This document shows, in pieces, positions 1 to 12,101 of a stretch of 64,000 bases of DNA. The notes beneath the pieces were generated by a model that saw only the letters and a list, made by a program, of their open reading frames with translations, was not told the origin of the DNA and did no database searches. Source of the DNA: Incurvaria masculella (lineage: Eukaryota > Arthropoda > Insecta > Lepidoptera > Incurvariidae); NCBI GenBank assembly GCA_946894095.1, contig OX335650.1, positions 20,310,001-20,374,000 of the forward strand, read 5' to 3'. Both the position numbers and the translations under genes were made by a program. The stretch's first letter is position 1, and each line of letters starts with the position of its first letter.

Positions 1-413
1 ATTGATGAAAACCAGGCTTAGTCTGTTAGGATTCCGTAATGGCTTATTGTTAGCAAAAAAGATTAAAGCAAACAGTTTACACCGTGACCAAAACCTTATC
101 AAGATTCCGTACCAGATCGGAAAAAGGACCCATTCTAAAAACTATTTACAGGGCAATTTAAAATTAATAAACTTAAATGTAAGTTTAATGACCCTCGCTC
201 GAAATATGGATTTTTTTAAATTATTACATTTTGTTTTACCTATGATCCAGAAACTATTACATTTAGATCTCCGTGCTGTTATAGATAAAAATATAAAATA
301 GTCAAATTGTGATTTCTGAAATACATATGCAGTAAAACATTACCAATTACCTTGTAAGGTTTAGTGGTATTAAGAAATTTACTACCAGTCTTTTTTAAGT
401 AAAATATATGCGA
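1..413. other. No recognisable feature
   Basis: AT-rich sequence. A 99-codon open frame on the plus strand (2-301) shows no family motif, is lysine- and leucine-rich as expected from AT-rich chance translation, and has no splice context. If the CYP4G gene continues to lower coordinates, this stretch is part of its intron. Confidence 0.5.
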
Positions 414-640
414 GTTTGTCAAACTACACTAAGTTACGTCACAAAGATCCGCGGGTTCGATCAACCCAGCTAACAAGAAACCGCAAAGAAACTTCACGGG
501 TTTACGTAACATATTTTTTCCGTCCACAATTATGAAATACACACTTAGATCTAAATACTAATGCCAAACTATTCCTTAGTAGAACACATTAAGGCAAAGA
601 ACAAAGAACAATAGGAACAGCCGAATTGTGAAACTGGCAA
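414..640 (-). repeat. Retroelement 3'-tail fragment, family A
   Basis: Read on the minus strand it matches 21009-21300 along most of its length, and the shorter copies at 28637-28825 (minus) and 29056-29166 (plus). Shared landmarks are GAAGTTTCTTTGCGG, the core CTTAGTGTAGTTTGAC, and an upstream block with TTTGCCAAAG-like and GTCCAC segments. The plus copies end in tandem AAAT/AATGA units, so this looks like the 3' end of a LINE or a LINE-mobilised SINE. The class is not certain. Confidence 0.6.
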
Positions 641-2108
641 TTGGCCGGTTCATACGTTTAGTGTTTTTTTTTACGTATTCAAATTTTAAAACCATATTTT
701 GTGCATATTTTTTGCGCAATAAAGTTACTAACACTGCGAGATTCATACTATCTTGGCCAGAATCCTTTCGCCTATGCTACCGCCTCAATGTATTAGTATA
801 GAGATCTAGTCACAGCTTTCGCCTGGCGTAACAGGATCGGCCGCTCCGACTGGGCTACGAGGCCGCCGACACTGCCGGGTTGCGTGTCAGCCAGCGGGCT
901 TTGAAACGTCCAGACTGGGAAATGTATCCAACTTGTCAGCTCAATTGCCCAACACTGCGCTCTTTGAAGGCGGAGCCAAACACGAAGTCAAACTCCTAAT
1001 GTCCAAAGTTAGCGTGATTTTTTTTGGTAGACGTTAAGCACAAAAAAAAGTTCACTGTTTTTCGATTGGCTTGCATTTAGATGATACAAAATAGTCCGTA
1101 ATCTTATCTCCAAGAATTGTTATCACCTATTTGTTGGTCCGGTCGTTGAAAAATAAAAGGTTTCTTTTCTAATAACATTTGAGTTATTTAACTGTACACT
1201 CGTTCATTTTTTTGAGAATAAAAAATATATTTTAGAAGCGAATTTTATAAATTCGTCTCGATTTCATAATACATTTCTAAGTTTTAATATAATTAGTGCG
1301 GAGTTGCACTAAGTATATTAAAAATACAAGTAGCTGGTTGGAAAATAAATTGCCAATCAAACACGTCACTTTTTGTGAAAAGTATTGAAGGAACCTTGGG
1401 TGAATTCATTTGTTTCCCAAAAAGTGTCTTGTTTAAATTGTGATTTATTCTATGTAGTGCTTATTCACTCCGCACTTTATGCAACAGTGCTGCCTCTCAA
1501 TGTTATTACATGCAGATAGGTAATACGATTCTGGACATTTTAAGGCTATCAGAAAGCAATAGTAAGAGAGTTACCGAATGCGCTGGAAGCGAAAGTGAAC
1601 TGCAATGCAGCTAGCCACAAGGTGGGTGTAGATGTTGAAAACTATAATATGCAATGAAAGTAAGTTTCTTCACAATATTTCTCTTTCTGAGGCTTATTTA
1701 TGACTGATTGAATAGATCAACAACTGATAGTCATTTTTAAGATGTTAATATTGAGCTATTATCTGAGGTATGTTGCATAAGCATAAGCAATTGAATAAGC
1801 AAACAAATGGTTACATAAAAAAAAACTTTTTATACTTTAAAAATTGTTACCACAAAGTTGGTAATGTTCGACATTGTAGTTCAAACTCACTTGATGTTAA
1901 ATAGTGACTGCGGTAGAAAATAATAATTATATTAAAACCTTATTGTTACCGACGGTGGCACGGCAGTTAACTGCTTTCGAAAATTTGTACAGGATACCCT
2001 TCGCTCACCCAATCACATATAACATGCAGTAGGCAAACAAACAATATTGTTGAGGTAGACACTGAAGATATTCTAGTCAATAAGAAAATCAAAGACCACG
2101 TCTCTTAC
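641..2108. other. Probable CYP4G intron sequence; no exon seen
   Basis: This lies downstream (minus strand) of the third coding exon. I searched the reverse strand for the next CYP4G exon, expected to start with the remainder of a Glu codon followed by a TAMGV-like segment, and did not find it. Bases 780-1000 are clearly richer in G+C than their surroundings but have no convincing open frame. The rest is AT-rich. Confidence 0.5.
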
Positions 2109-4227
2109 CAAGAAGGATCTCCACCGTGCACTCGCTCATGTAGTCATGGCAGTCAAAGGTCTTCTCTCCTTCCTTCTTCAACTTGTCGACGACAGCACGG
2201 GAGTTGGCATTGAAGAGATCGATGAAACTCTTCAGGACATTAAGATGGAAGGTTGGCGCGATCAGCTTGCGGTGCGACCTCCATTTCTGGCCTGCAGATC
2301 CAAAAAGAAACATTTTTTTTGTTGAGATAAGACATGCTGAAATTGATACGGACAAAGCTGCTTACGTCATGGGCTTTGGAACAATCCTAATTAAATGCAA
2401 TGAAGTAAATATCATGACTAAGGAACTTCTGGAAAGCACTAAAAATGACATACGAGTATTAGGACATATTTGAAGTGAGAATAATTCAATGCTAATGTCT
2501 TCTGCGAGGAATTAAAGGTCATACAATTATTCTAGGATCAACATTGTTACTAAACTTGTTAATGAATGATCTTGACGTCACCAAAGATAACTCGCTGCTG
2601 CTATTGAATAGATAGGCTATAGGTCATTATTAATTATTTAAATGTTATCTCGTTTCCTTGGGTTTTCTCACTATGCCGGTTATACTATATGATTGCGAAT
2701 AAAGTTCACTCCTGGGCCATCATTTACTGGAATTAGCATACTCACTTCATATATTGTCCGTTTTTATTACACCGTAATGAAATTTAGTGACGTCACAGCA
2801 TTTATATGGCATTTGGACCGGTTTTTTTTATAAACATACGACCATCAAGACATTTTCAAATTATAAAACCTTCTTGCGGTTTTGAGAGAGGAATAATAAG
2901 TTTTTATACTCATAAAATTCCGTAACTTATTTTACTACAGAAAAATCAACTTCATATAATGAAAATATAATACGATAACTCACATTTACAGCACTTTAAA
3001 TTAACACGTCAACAAAATGTGTAGTTTGTTTTAACCTTGTTTTTTGTCATTTCAAGAACGTAAGATTATTTAAGAATGTGTTTCTGTTAAGCGTTTTCCT
3101 GCTAAGATTACTATCGGTTCTCTCTGCGTCGCGCGTCACTCAGGAGACTTCCTAGTTTTCCTTGTCGGGGATTTCAAGGAAATACATAATATAGCAAGAT
3201 ACAACACAGCCTTGTAGTAAATTTATGAAGTCATTATTTTTGCAGCTTTCTTTCCTTAATTATTGTATCCGGTCGGTTTTACCCAAAAATAACATTCCTT
3301 GAAGGAACAAGATCATTTCCTAAATTGATGGGCAAAGTAAACTATCCATACACACACAACGTTTAGCTAAGTCATAGGATCACTAACTCGCAATCAACGT
3401 GAGGATCAAATAACAGTAGTAGATAAGATCATGAAATATACCAGTGCTGATGAGCAGTCCATTCCCGAGCCAAGGCTTGAAGAAACGGTACTCCTGGGCT
3501 TTGTCAATGTAGACGTGACTGCTGAGGATGACCTCGACATCTCGGGGGTCGTACAAGAACACCAGGAGACGTGGACCGATCCACAGCTTCACCACGCCCG
3601 TTGAGAACTCGTTGCTCTTCCCGTAGATATTTGTGAATATATCTGCGAAAAAAAATTAACGCATTCTGTACACCCTGTCTGATTTAGTTACACTTACACA
3701 CTGAATACAATCGTGTACTTATGGAACGCTTGCTGATAGAAATCACTGCACCATCTAAAAATGTGAGGGACCTAATCAATCAACCATCGTTGTTTACCAA
3801 GTGATAAAAATTAACGGAAGAGCTCAGTTCCTTTCGAAATCATCTTAGGAAATGACTGCAGTTAAAGTCCATAAGATAAAAACTATGCATATAACTTTCA
3901 GGTTCTGGACTGCAATTGACATTACATTCTCCGGGTCTGACGATTTAGCGAGTGCTTGCATATTTTTCTCCTTAATCCTCGGAAGCCATATCATGACTTG
4001 CAATCTCGCGACATACCTGGTGATTGTCCAGTGAATTCCAGCGCATTGCCGATGATGGGCCATCCCTTGGGCCCTGGCAGCTTCTCAGCCAGTTCGTACA
4101 GCCTCCGGCGCGACATTCTCCAGTAGGTGTACCAGAGGATGACCGCGGGCACTGCCAGCATGTAGAACATGCTCGTGGCAGCCCACGTGCTGGTCTGGGC
4201 AACGGATTCTGCCGCCGTGACACTCAT
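2109..4227 (-). CDS. CYP4G: Cytochrome P450 CYP4G, 5' part (three coding exons)
   Basis: Coding exons are 4227-4017, 3642-3442 and 2291-2109 on the minus strand. Each junction falls after the first base of a codon. Donors are G|GTATGT, G|GTATAT and G|GTAAGA; acceptors are TTCGCAG and TCTGCAG. This gives 198 codons of a protein usually about 550 residues long. Visible parts are a membrane anchor (residues about 18-36), the hinge LPGPKGWPIIGNAL (50-63), the segment DPRDVEVILSSHVYIDKA, and GQKWRSHRKLIAPTFH with the C-helix WxxxR (W141, R145). The segments around residues 120-197 are nearly those of Drosophila CYP4G15, so assignment to CYP4G is firm. In insects CYP4G works in the endoplasmic reticulum of oenocytes as an oxidative decarbonylase that turns long-chain aldehydes into cuticular hydrocarbons, using NADPH-P450 reductase. 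I chose ATG 4227 because an acceptor (CTTACAG, ending at 4248) separates it from the in-frame ATG at 4275. The heme loop and the CYP4G-specific insertion lie outside the window. Confidence 0.93.
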
Positions 4228-5142
4228 CGCGTTGCCGTCTGTTGTTACTGTAAGTGAGGAAAGTATACCATGCATAATATGGTTTCAATCTTATCAATTT
4301 GCAAATGAATATAATTTTACTGACAGATTTAATAAAACCTTATGCCACAATTATGGAAAATATTTTACGTAATCAGTACAATCGCTTCCAATGGATAAAA
4401 TTACCTAATGGGGTATTTCTAGGGCAGATTCGTTTAATTGCTTCGTGTATCCGCAATTTGATTGTGACGCACATCTTGGACCACAAATCGTAACCACGTG
4501 CTTGTTAATAACAAATGATCGTTTTATTATGCTAGCTGAATGTCGGAGTGTTTTGTCTCCTATACAGTACTTGTCATTTCATTCATCTATTAAACATTAG
4601 GCCTTAATTTATTTTAAATAATGTAAGCGCGTGTAAGGAAAATCAAAATGTATACTAAAAACTTGTTATAATGTAAACATTATTACTATGAAATCCGTGC
4701 GTGTTCATATGTCTGATAAAATTATCATGGTACTTAGTAAATCGATTGATCATTTGTTGATATGCTAATATTTGTCTGTAGGTACTCAGTAAGCGATGAT
4801 CACGTGTTGAAAGTAAGCCTTTTAAACAGGATCCAATTATCATGGCTTCTTTTTATGCCAAACATGAATCAAGCACAAACTAGATAAATAACGAAATATC
4901 AGTAAAGAGAACTTTAAACTCTTTGAACTAAACATATTGTGTAAGCTGCACTCGAACTAGCAAGCAATATGTCAGCGCGAAGCGTGTATTTTAAAAGTTA
5001 CACAGTCTTCATTTTCTTGAATTCTATACATTTACTGTTATTTTCCTATAGTCTAGTTCTATAGTCTTTGGAAATATAATTTGAGATTACACTAACCCTC
5101 TGATTATAATTTATTTCACCACGTGGCTAGACAAAAAAAAAA

Positions 5143-5394
5143 TTAACAAAAAAAATGACCGACTTCAAAGAAAAAGCACTAAAAATTAAAAAATAATTGC
5201 CATTTTTGTAGTTACGATTTTTGTTATTTTTTGAGTCGGCGTCAGCCGGGCACGCGCTGCGCCAATCAAGAGAACCTTGGCTACCTTGGCTGACACCGAC
5301 TCAAAAAATAACAAAAATCATAACTACAAAAATGGCAATTATTTTTTACTTTTTAGTGCTTTTTCTTTGCAGTCGGTCTTTTTTTTTTTGTTAA
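5143..5394. mobile_element. Fold-back element with 105-bp arms
   Basis: Arms 5143-5247 and 5288-5394 are near-perfect reverse complements around a loop of about 40 bases. Each arm contains GACCGACT and a GCACTAAAAA segment, and TTAA occurs at both outer ends. The outer ACCGACTTCAAAG motif links it to the repeat that follows at 5445-5748. Confidence 0.8.
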
Positions 5395-5444
5395 CATTTT
5401 TTTTAATTGTTTATTTTTAGTGAATCTGAAGTACACTTACTAAT

Positions 5445-5748
5445 TTGTACACGTCCTTTCCAATAAAAAAAGAATCACCGAAATCGGTTGGCGTTATATT
5501 GAGTTATTCGTCAATGTGTCGCGCAATCTTAATACAAATTTAAGACTTATATGATTTTCTCATGGATATCATTGTCAGAACTTAACCAAATTAAAATGCG
5601 ACCACTTGGAAAGCACTAGCTTTCATTTAAAAAAAATATCATCATAATCGGTTCACCCAGGCAAAAGTTATGAGGTAACAAACATAAAAAAAAACCATAC
5701 AGACGAATTGATAACCTCCTCCTTTTTTTGAAGTCGGTTAAAAACGAT
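5445..5748 (-). repeat. ACCGACTTCAAA lepidopteran repeat
   Basis: The minus-strand end AACCGACTTCAAAAAAAGG, followed by GAGGAGGTTATCAATTCG, then a CATAACTTTTGCCTGGGTGA segment and CACCGAAATCGGTTGG, is in my memory a common non-autonomous repeat of moths and butterflies. A remnant of the same start occurs near 28970-29005. No coding capacity. Confidence 0.65.
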
Positions 5749-6480
5749 TTTCTTGTGTTCGACTTGCTACAGCATGGTTTCCACGTAGTCTGTCATTGTT
5801 CATTGAGCATTACTTTGACGTTAAGTATGCCATAGGTCCATATAAGATTTTGAATGTTGTAATTAGGTCACCATGTCGTCTTCTATGATATTATTTAGTT
5901 TAGTCACGTACACGCAGACGACGATCTTCATATAATATTTTATTTCTTCGAGGCGATACAATCTTTGTAGCCCGATCTGTTTATTCTACAAAAGGCTGTC
6001 CTTCTTGAATAAGGGATTCAAGACTAGATAAGCGTAACTTCCAAATCTTTTGTGCATTCTCTCACAAGAGCGAGAATTGCAGATTGGCTAATATTCATTT
6101 CGATTGTGTTAACTAATACTCAATCACAGCATTTTTTTTAAAACTTGATTAATTTTTAAAATATTATTTTTGCTACCTATTGTACATTTGAAATGATTGC
6201 TTGTAACTGCGCGTGCGCAGGTTATCGATATCGTCAGTTGCCGATTTAGTAATCAAGGGAGCCGGCACCAGATTGCCATTCAAGGAATGTACGGCATGAG
6301 TTAATGTTAGACGTTTGACAGATGAACGAACTTGGAATGACTTTATTGACGGGAACCAAGGACGTTGGTCTAAGTCCATACGACATAGGACATACATCTA
6401 CGTTGGACATACGATCCATGGATAGATTATCCTTGTAATTTGGCAGAGAAACACAATTGTAAGTATGTAAATCTTATTCT

Positions 6481-6959
6481 TTAAGGCCCTGGTACTAGCC
6501 AAATCGCAAAGTTAGACGAGGCACCCCAAGTTAACTAACTAAGTCTAACGATTATAAGTGTCATTCTTACAATATATGATTCCTTGTCTAGGAATCGAAC
6601 TATTTTCGTTAATGTATGTTTCCTTTTTCTATACAAAATACATTGCGGAAACAGTGTCCTTTTTCGAACTTTTTTGACTAAATGTAGAAATCTAAAAGCA
6701 AATGGATTTTTTTGTTTATGCATATATGCTGTTTTTGCTTATATCTAGAAACGGAATTATTTTAAGATTTCTAATGAGAAAAATCAACTTTTTTATTTCT
6801 ATTATTATTTAAATAAATGATGGAATAAAAAAATATTAACAATCCATTATCAGTCTGGAGTTCTATTTGGATTTGCTGAAGAGTTTCACTACATATTATT
6901 ACATTTGTTAAAAAGTGCAGTTGTATGGCGCGAGTAGTTGGCTAGTCCTAGCGTCTTAA
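6481..6959 (+). mobile_element. TTAA-flanked MITE, family T1, copy 1
   Basis: It starts TTAAGGCCCTGGTACTAGCC and ends with the reverse complement of TTAAGACGCTAGGACTAGCC, giving imperfect inverted ends with a TTAA at each side. It is 479 bp and non-coding. A second copy, reversed, is at 9130-9616. TTAA target choice points to mobilisation by a piggyBac-type transposase (inference). Confidence 0.85.
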
Positions 6960-6969
6960 GAAAATGTTT

Positions 6970-7830
6970 TAGTTTAGTGGTGCTGGGCACCTTCCATGGG
7001 TTCAAATTCTCGGCCCGTTCATGAACCACTTTCTATCTCTTTCTGATTTGTATAAGTGCATTTCGATACGAATGCGAACTGTTCCATGGCTCGGAATTCA
7101 TGGAAAACTGTAAGTTTCCCTACTATAGGTGGTAGGATTAAGCTCCCCTGGGTTGGTACCATCACCCAGTTCAATGCAGCCGTGCTCATTAAGGTGGCCC
7201 AACCCGCTCATTTCCCCATACAAAAGGGGAAAGAAGATCACGCCTATATTTCTTGTCATAGATCCAAAATGTTGGTCAATATAGCTTTATTTGATTGAAC
7301 TAGATGTCTGATGACCATTGGCATTGTAAAATTGTGTTTGGTTTCCAAGTTATAACGTCCGAAAGTTCGGATTTTTTGCGCGTTTTATGCAATTACTTTG
7401 GAGGTGGATTACGCAATGATAAAGTAAGAACATCTTAAAAAGATTAGTCATCAGACATAGCTTGTTTAATCAAGATTTATAATCTATTTGGTTTTTGTTA
7501 GATTTTTGACTACAGCGGTCGTGGTTTACTTTTAGGTATAAGTCGTTTTGAAATTAAAATTTTCGTAAATCTTACCAAATCATACACTATGCACATTGTC
7601 TTTTTTGTGGACAGGTTGCATCTTCCTCATCACGGAGCCTGTCTTATTCTTAGAAACAGAGAAGGTCCCAGAGCGCAACAGCACGGTTTTGTACCGTGCC
7701 CGCAAATGAGTTGAGGCCGCCGGGTTGGGCCACCTTAAGGAGAGGTCCTGGCTTGACACCTAATTCCTTCGGGAATGCGGTTGTTGGGATTATATCGTGA
7801 CCGTGGGTGTGGTACTAGCCATCCACATAA
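6970..7830 (+). mobile_element. SINE S1, split by a TTAA MITE
   Basis: The left part (to about 7188) has the B-box-like GGGTTCAAATTC, the CACTTTCTATCTCTTTCTGA block and GTTCCATGG. The right part (from 7739) has GGTCCTGGCTTGACACCTAA and TACTAGCCATCCA. A 550-bp element occupies the middle. The pre-insertion sequence GCTCATTAAGGAGAGGTCC can be read across the gap. Confidence 0.8.
7189..7738 (+). mobile_element. TTAA-flanked MITE, family T2, copy 1
   Basis: The ends are TTAAGGTGGCCCAACCCG and its reverse complement, with TTAA on both sides. It is 550 bp, non-coding, and inserted in a SINE. A reversed copy of almost the same length (549 bp) is at 16775-17323. Inside the right end is a short hairpin-like GCACGGTTTTGTACCGTGC. 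Confidence 0.9.
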
Positions 7831-8227
7831 AGAAATACAGCATTTTCACAGTAATTAGGCAGAGGAATACGATTTGTATCTTATTTCTCGGCCTGTAATC
7901 ACAAATTCTTGAAGAAATTGGTCATCAGTGTACTATGATGTTCATACAATTAACGGTAGTTTTAACGACATATTTTATCTATGCTAACAACGATCCTCCA
8001 AATTGTCGTTAGGCTATTGATATAGAAGACACATAAACTTCCGCAGTCAATTAAATATTATTACCCCGGTAACTCTCCGGTCAGCACAAGGGTTCTTGTG
8101 TAAGGATGTAAATACTGTTTAGTGCACTGTAATTTAGTGTGGTTTCATGTCAGCATCAATATATTTTTGACACGAGATGCGACCTTTAATATATGGCCGC
8201 CCTAAGACTGAGCCTAGTCGACTTATG

Positions 8228-8590
8228 GATGTTCCGACCCATACAATGTTTTTTTTACACAGAACGCAAAAAGTATTGCACTTTAAGGCACGAATTCGTC
8301 AAAAATATTAAATATAGCCATAGTAGTTGCAGCAAAAACATATTCACAATTTCAAGTTTAATGGTTTCGTTGTAATTGCCCATTAGAAGTTTTACACCGT
8401 TAGATGGCGCTGTTAAATAAAAATCGTATTTCAATAAATTGTAACAAAACCAATAATCCTGAAATTGTGAAATTGTTTCTGCTGCAAGTAATATGACTAT
8501 ATGAAACTGTTATTATTAATTCGTGGCTTAAAGTGCAATACTTTTTGCGTTATGTGTGCAAACAACTTTATATGGGTCGGAACAACCTTA
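8228..8590. mobile_element. Palindromic MITE
   Basis: The segment GTTCCGACCCATA, a block with ACGCAAAAAGTATTGCACTT, and then ACGAATT (8228-8296) returns in reverse complement at 8518-8590. The arms are about 70 bp and the core about 220 bp. No open frame of note. Confidence 0.75.
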
Positions 8591-8829
8591 AAAGGAAACC
8601 CGCGACTGAGTAGGTTTATGCCTTGGGTACACTAAATCACTTTTATGTGCCTATTCTGTCGTTTCTACACAATTGCAACTACTACTTATATAAAACAATA
8701 CAATACAACAAATAAATAGAAGCACGAATAAAAGTTTAGGTTATTAAATGCCTGACCAAATTATAAATACCAAAAGATAATATCAAAACGAACCGTACTT
8801 TCCGAAAATCTGAACTTAAAACGAATTCA

Positions 8830-8925
8830 ATACTTCGACTCTCCCGTTGCGACTGCTTAAACTGGTTTAAACTAATTTCGACTCTCCCGTTGCGAATGCT
8901 TATATAAACTGGTTTACTTTTTCGA
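8830..8925 (+). repeat. Two-copy direct repeat
   Basis: TTCGACTCTCCCGTTGCGA followed by TGCTTA and AACTGGTTTA occurs twice in tandem with about a 42-base period. It is a local duplication and its function is unknown. Confidence 0.7.
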
Positions 8926-9129
8926 CATCACAGGCAGATTGCAGCTCGAAGTTACTGACCGGCCAATAGCCCCAAAATCATTGACCGGTTCTTGGAAATG
9001 TATTGCTAAAATATATAAATGAATACAAGCGCGCATACCTGATGTGACTTTATTTTTTATCCAACGTTTTTTATTCAAATATTTATCCGTGACGCATTCA
9101 AGAAGCCCATAAATATGCTACATAAAAAG

Positions 9130-9616
9130 TTAAGGCGCTAGGACTAGCCAACTACTCGCGCCATACAAATGCACTTTTTAACAAATGTAATAATATGTAG
9201 TGAAACGCTTCAGCAAATCCAGACTGATAATGGATTGTAAATTTTTTTGATTCCATCATTTATTTAAATAATAATAAAAATAAAAAAGTGGATTTGTCTC
9301 ATTAGAAATCTGAAAATAATTCGATTTCTAGATATAAGCAAAAACAGCATATATGCAAACAAAAAACTCCATTTTCTTTTAGATTTCTACATTTAGTCAA
9401 AAACGTTCGGAAATGGACACCTGTTCCGCAATGTATTTTGTATAGAAAAAGGAAACATTTAGATTAAAAGGAAACATATACATATTCACGAAAATAGGTT
9501 GATTCCTAGACAAGGAATCATATATTGTAAGAATGACACTTATATTCGTCAGATTTAGTTAGTTAACTTGGCGTGCCTCGTCTAACTTTGCGATTTGGCT
9601 AGTACCAGGGCCTTAA
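9130..9616 (-). mobile_element. TTAA-flanked MITE, family T1, copy 2
   Basis: Reverse-complement copy of 6481-6959, 487 bp, with TTAA at both edges. Left end TTAAGGCGCTAGGACTAGCC; the right end is the reverse complement of TTAAGGCCCTGGTACTAGCC. The two copies face each other 2.17 kb apart in the proposed CYP4G intron 1. Confidence 0.85.
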
Positions 9617-11613
9617 CGCGGTAATATTTTAAACAATATTTGCATGTGACGGTGATTGGATGTGGCTATATATGAGATATGCGCATCATATAAAAAATCG
9701 TGAGATTTAAACGCTAGTTTAGTTGCATTTAAACCTGAGTTTCGTTACATATCCTCAGATTTTATTTTATACTTTAACTCATTGTATATAGTGTACAAAT
9801 GCGATGTTGACTACGCGAATGCGACGTTTTGTATGTACATACTTACGTGGAAATAATAACGTGATAATTGCTGCGTAAGACAGTTGACTTGCTGCGCACC
9901 GAGAAATACAAATTGAAGGCACAGAAATACCGAGTATATCTCAATCTAGTTTATGGGCCACATCCGTGTCGGTTCCGTAAACAAACGGGCCTACGTCTGT
10001 ATTTTTCCCTTCCCTAAATCGATCTTGGCCGCATTATTTTCCACCAGCATTGATTCATTGTTCAACTAATAGTAACTAATGAACGATACGACCCTTGGAT
10101 GATTATCACTTCGACAGTCGTGGACAGTAAGGTAAAAACAATATATATTATAAATCATACTGACTTAGACTGCTCTGTTGATTTAGGCAATTCCACAGTA
10201 ATTTGAAGCTATTCACAAATACAGGGTGAAATAGAACATATTGCCTAGTTATGTTTTAAGAATCCTGATCAAAATGTGAAAACTTTTTTTTGCCGTCTTT
10301 ACTTAGCTTTTGAGGTATATGTATATTTTGATAGTTAATTAATCAGTCAAGTATGAGGCCATCTTAGTGGATGTGACGACGCGATCTTTCCACTCTTATT
10401 AGGGCTAACTAGCTTGTTAGTAACCCCGTCGTCAGTAACCCCGTTAGTGTCCTTTAACATTGACTTTATTAATTCGTTTGTATGCAAACCATGACTTTAT
10501 TTCTAACATTTTTTTTTTCTAAAATTTTTTTTTCTAATTATGGCTTGTATTGACCTGAAGAGGCATTATGTAGGAATTATGTTGTATGTAGGAATGTGTC
10601 TCCATAACTGCTACTCGCACTACTCTTCATGATACCCAAGGGTAGACTAGTACCGAAATGCCTCTGTAAACACCTTTTGCCTTTTTTCTGAGTGCAATAA
10701 ACATATATATACATAAATAAGTACACCCTGTATATTACAAGACCTGATCCTGAATGTTTGGTCATTGGACGTTGACTGGTTCTAAATTCGTGAAAATGTT
10801 AGTTTATAAAAAAGTACATAGCTTTGAAGCTGCATACACGACAAAACAATACAGATAGATGACAGATATTGAATTTTGAAAGACTGAATTGAGTCAAGGG
10901 CTCCCAAACGAGCAGTGGAGTATCCTGAAGACCTGCCACGTAATGGCAGCTCTACGACCTAATAAAGATTAGCGTGGAGAGTGGATTACATTATTTTAGG
11001 GTTTACAAAAATAACAACGTCCTTATACGACTTTAACGTAAGAAACCAAACAATGTCACCACAAATCCATCGTTAGGCAACCGTGTCGCGTGTCACACCG
11101 TTCGGCAAATCCTAAGAGGCTTTTTAGAATTTTCCACGATCGGAACATGTTTGTCAACGGCTCGAGAGATCTCCCGATTGATCAACCAGTTTTTTTGCGT
11201 TAAACTATGTTGAAATTTATCTCCCAATTCCATTAGATCGATTGCCTCGCTTTGAAGAGTTTCCGTAACACTTAAGCGACTCTTGTGAGCGCACATACTC
11301 GAATATTATGAGAACGGTTGATGCATTTTATGTAATGCTTGCTTCAATGTTCGAGTATTCGCGAATTTACAGATGTTTGATTATGATTTTATCAAAACTT
11401 ATATGATTTGAATCAATATTTAACCATACATAATTATTTCTAAGCCATTTTTGTAAATTCATTTTATTTTTAAGGAATGCCATCTTTTCTACCGATATGT
11501 TATGAATTTAACATGATGAGGTGATAGTATATTTATGGGAATATATGTACATTGTGTAAATAATACTTTACTAAGTAATCAATAGTGGATGGAATATATA
11601 TAAAGTTACGCGT
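9617..11613. other. Intron sequence without clear features
   Basis: Mostly AT-rich. Short CAGGGTG (10222) and CACCCTG (about 10722) segments in inverted orientation could bound an old DNA transposon, but I cannot confirm it. A 67-codon minus ORF at 11093-11296 is unrecognised and has no supporting splice sites. Confidence 0.4.
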
Positions 11614-11662
11614 ATTTGTTAGCAGTGACCCATTTATTAGTAATGGGTCACTACTAACAAAT
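11614..11662. repeat. 21-bp-stem hairpin
   Basis: ATTTGTTAGCAGTGACCCATT (21 bases, 11614-11634) pairs with 11642-11662 with one mismatch across a 7-base loop. It could be a small fold-back repeat or a structured intronic element. A microRNA is unlikely at this length (49 bases). Confidence 0.7.
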
Positions 11663-12101
11663 AATATATTACCGATAACCATATGTACAGAATAGTTTTA
11701 AAAATACTGCTTTCGAAAAAAACCGGAAAAAACAACAAACTATAAAATATGTCTAGTAAATCCAGAATAAATGAATTAATATAAAATATGAACCCTATTG
11801 TTATTTTACATTTAAAACATATGTCAAATAACAGTAAAAATCTAAACAAACATATGAAAGCTATTTTTTACTAAACATTATAATGTTAATTTTAAAAAGT
11901 TTATGTCAAAAACATTTTTTGCAACCCTACAATTTACTGTACCTAACAATATTGTAGCAACGTTATTTTCTTCCAGAACGGGACTTAAAAATCTAAATTG
12001 TATGTTTCACAACTCACGTGAACCCATTTACTTATTATAATGCCCCTCATTAAATTATTTTTTCATTGCTATGGTAAATAAAATATTTCATAACAACCTA
12101 C

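Larger units (their letters stand above)
4248..12101 (-). other. Proposed intron 1 of CYP4G, transposon-rich
   Basis: The intron runs from a donor AAAG|GTAGGT at 12101 to the acceptor CTTACAG that ends at 4248. It contains, in order, a fold-back element, an ACCGACTTCAAA repeat, two inverted copies of TTAA MITE T1, a SINE split by TTAA MITE T2, and a palindromic element. About 2.7 kb of its 7.85 kb is recognisably mobile DNA. The pairing of this donor with this acceptor is inferred from sequence only. Confidence 0.6.

Noticed and set aside
2..301. 99-codon plus ORF at the window start
   Set aside because: AT-rich, no motif, no splice context; chance frame in intronic or intergenic DNA.
2183..2473. 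96-codon plus ORF
   Set aside because: Antisense shadow of the third CYP4G coding exon.
4228..4275. A 16-residue N-terminal extension of CYP4G from ATG 4275 (MHGILSSLTVTTDGNA)
   Set aside because: A good splice acceptor (CTTACAG, ending at 4248) lies inside it, and CYP4 proteins usually start shortly before the membrane anchor, which fits ATG 4227.
11614..11662. MicroRNA precursor
   Set aside because: The hairpin is only 49 bases with a 7-base loop, shorter than animal pre-miRNA, and looks like a small fold-back repeat.
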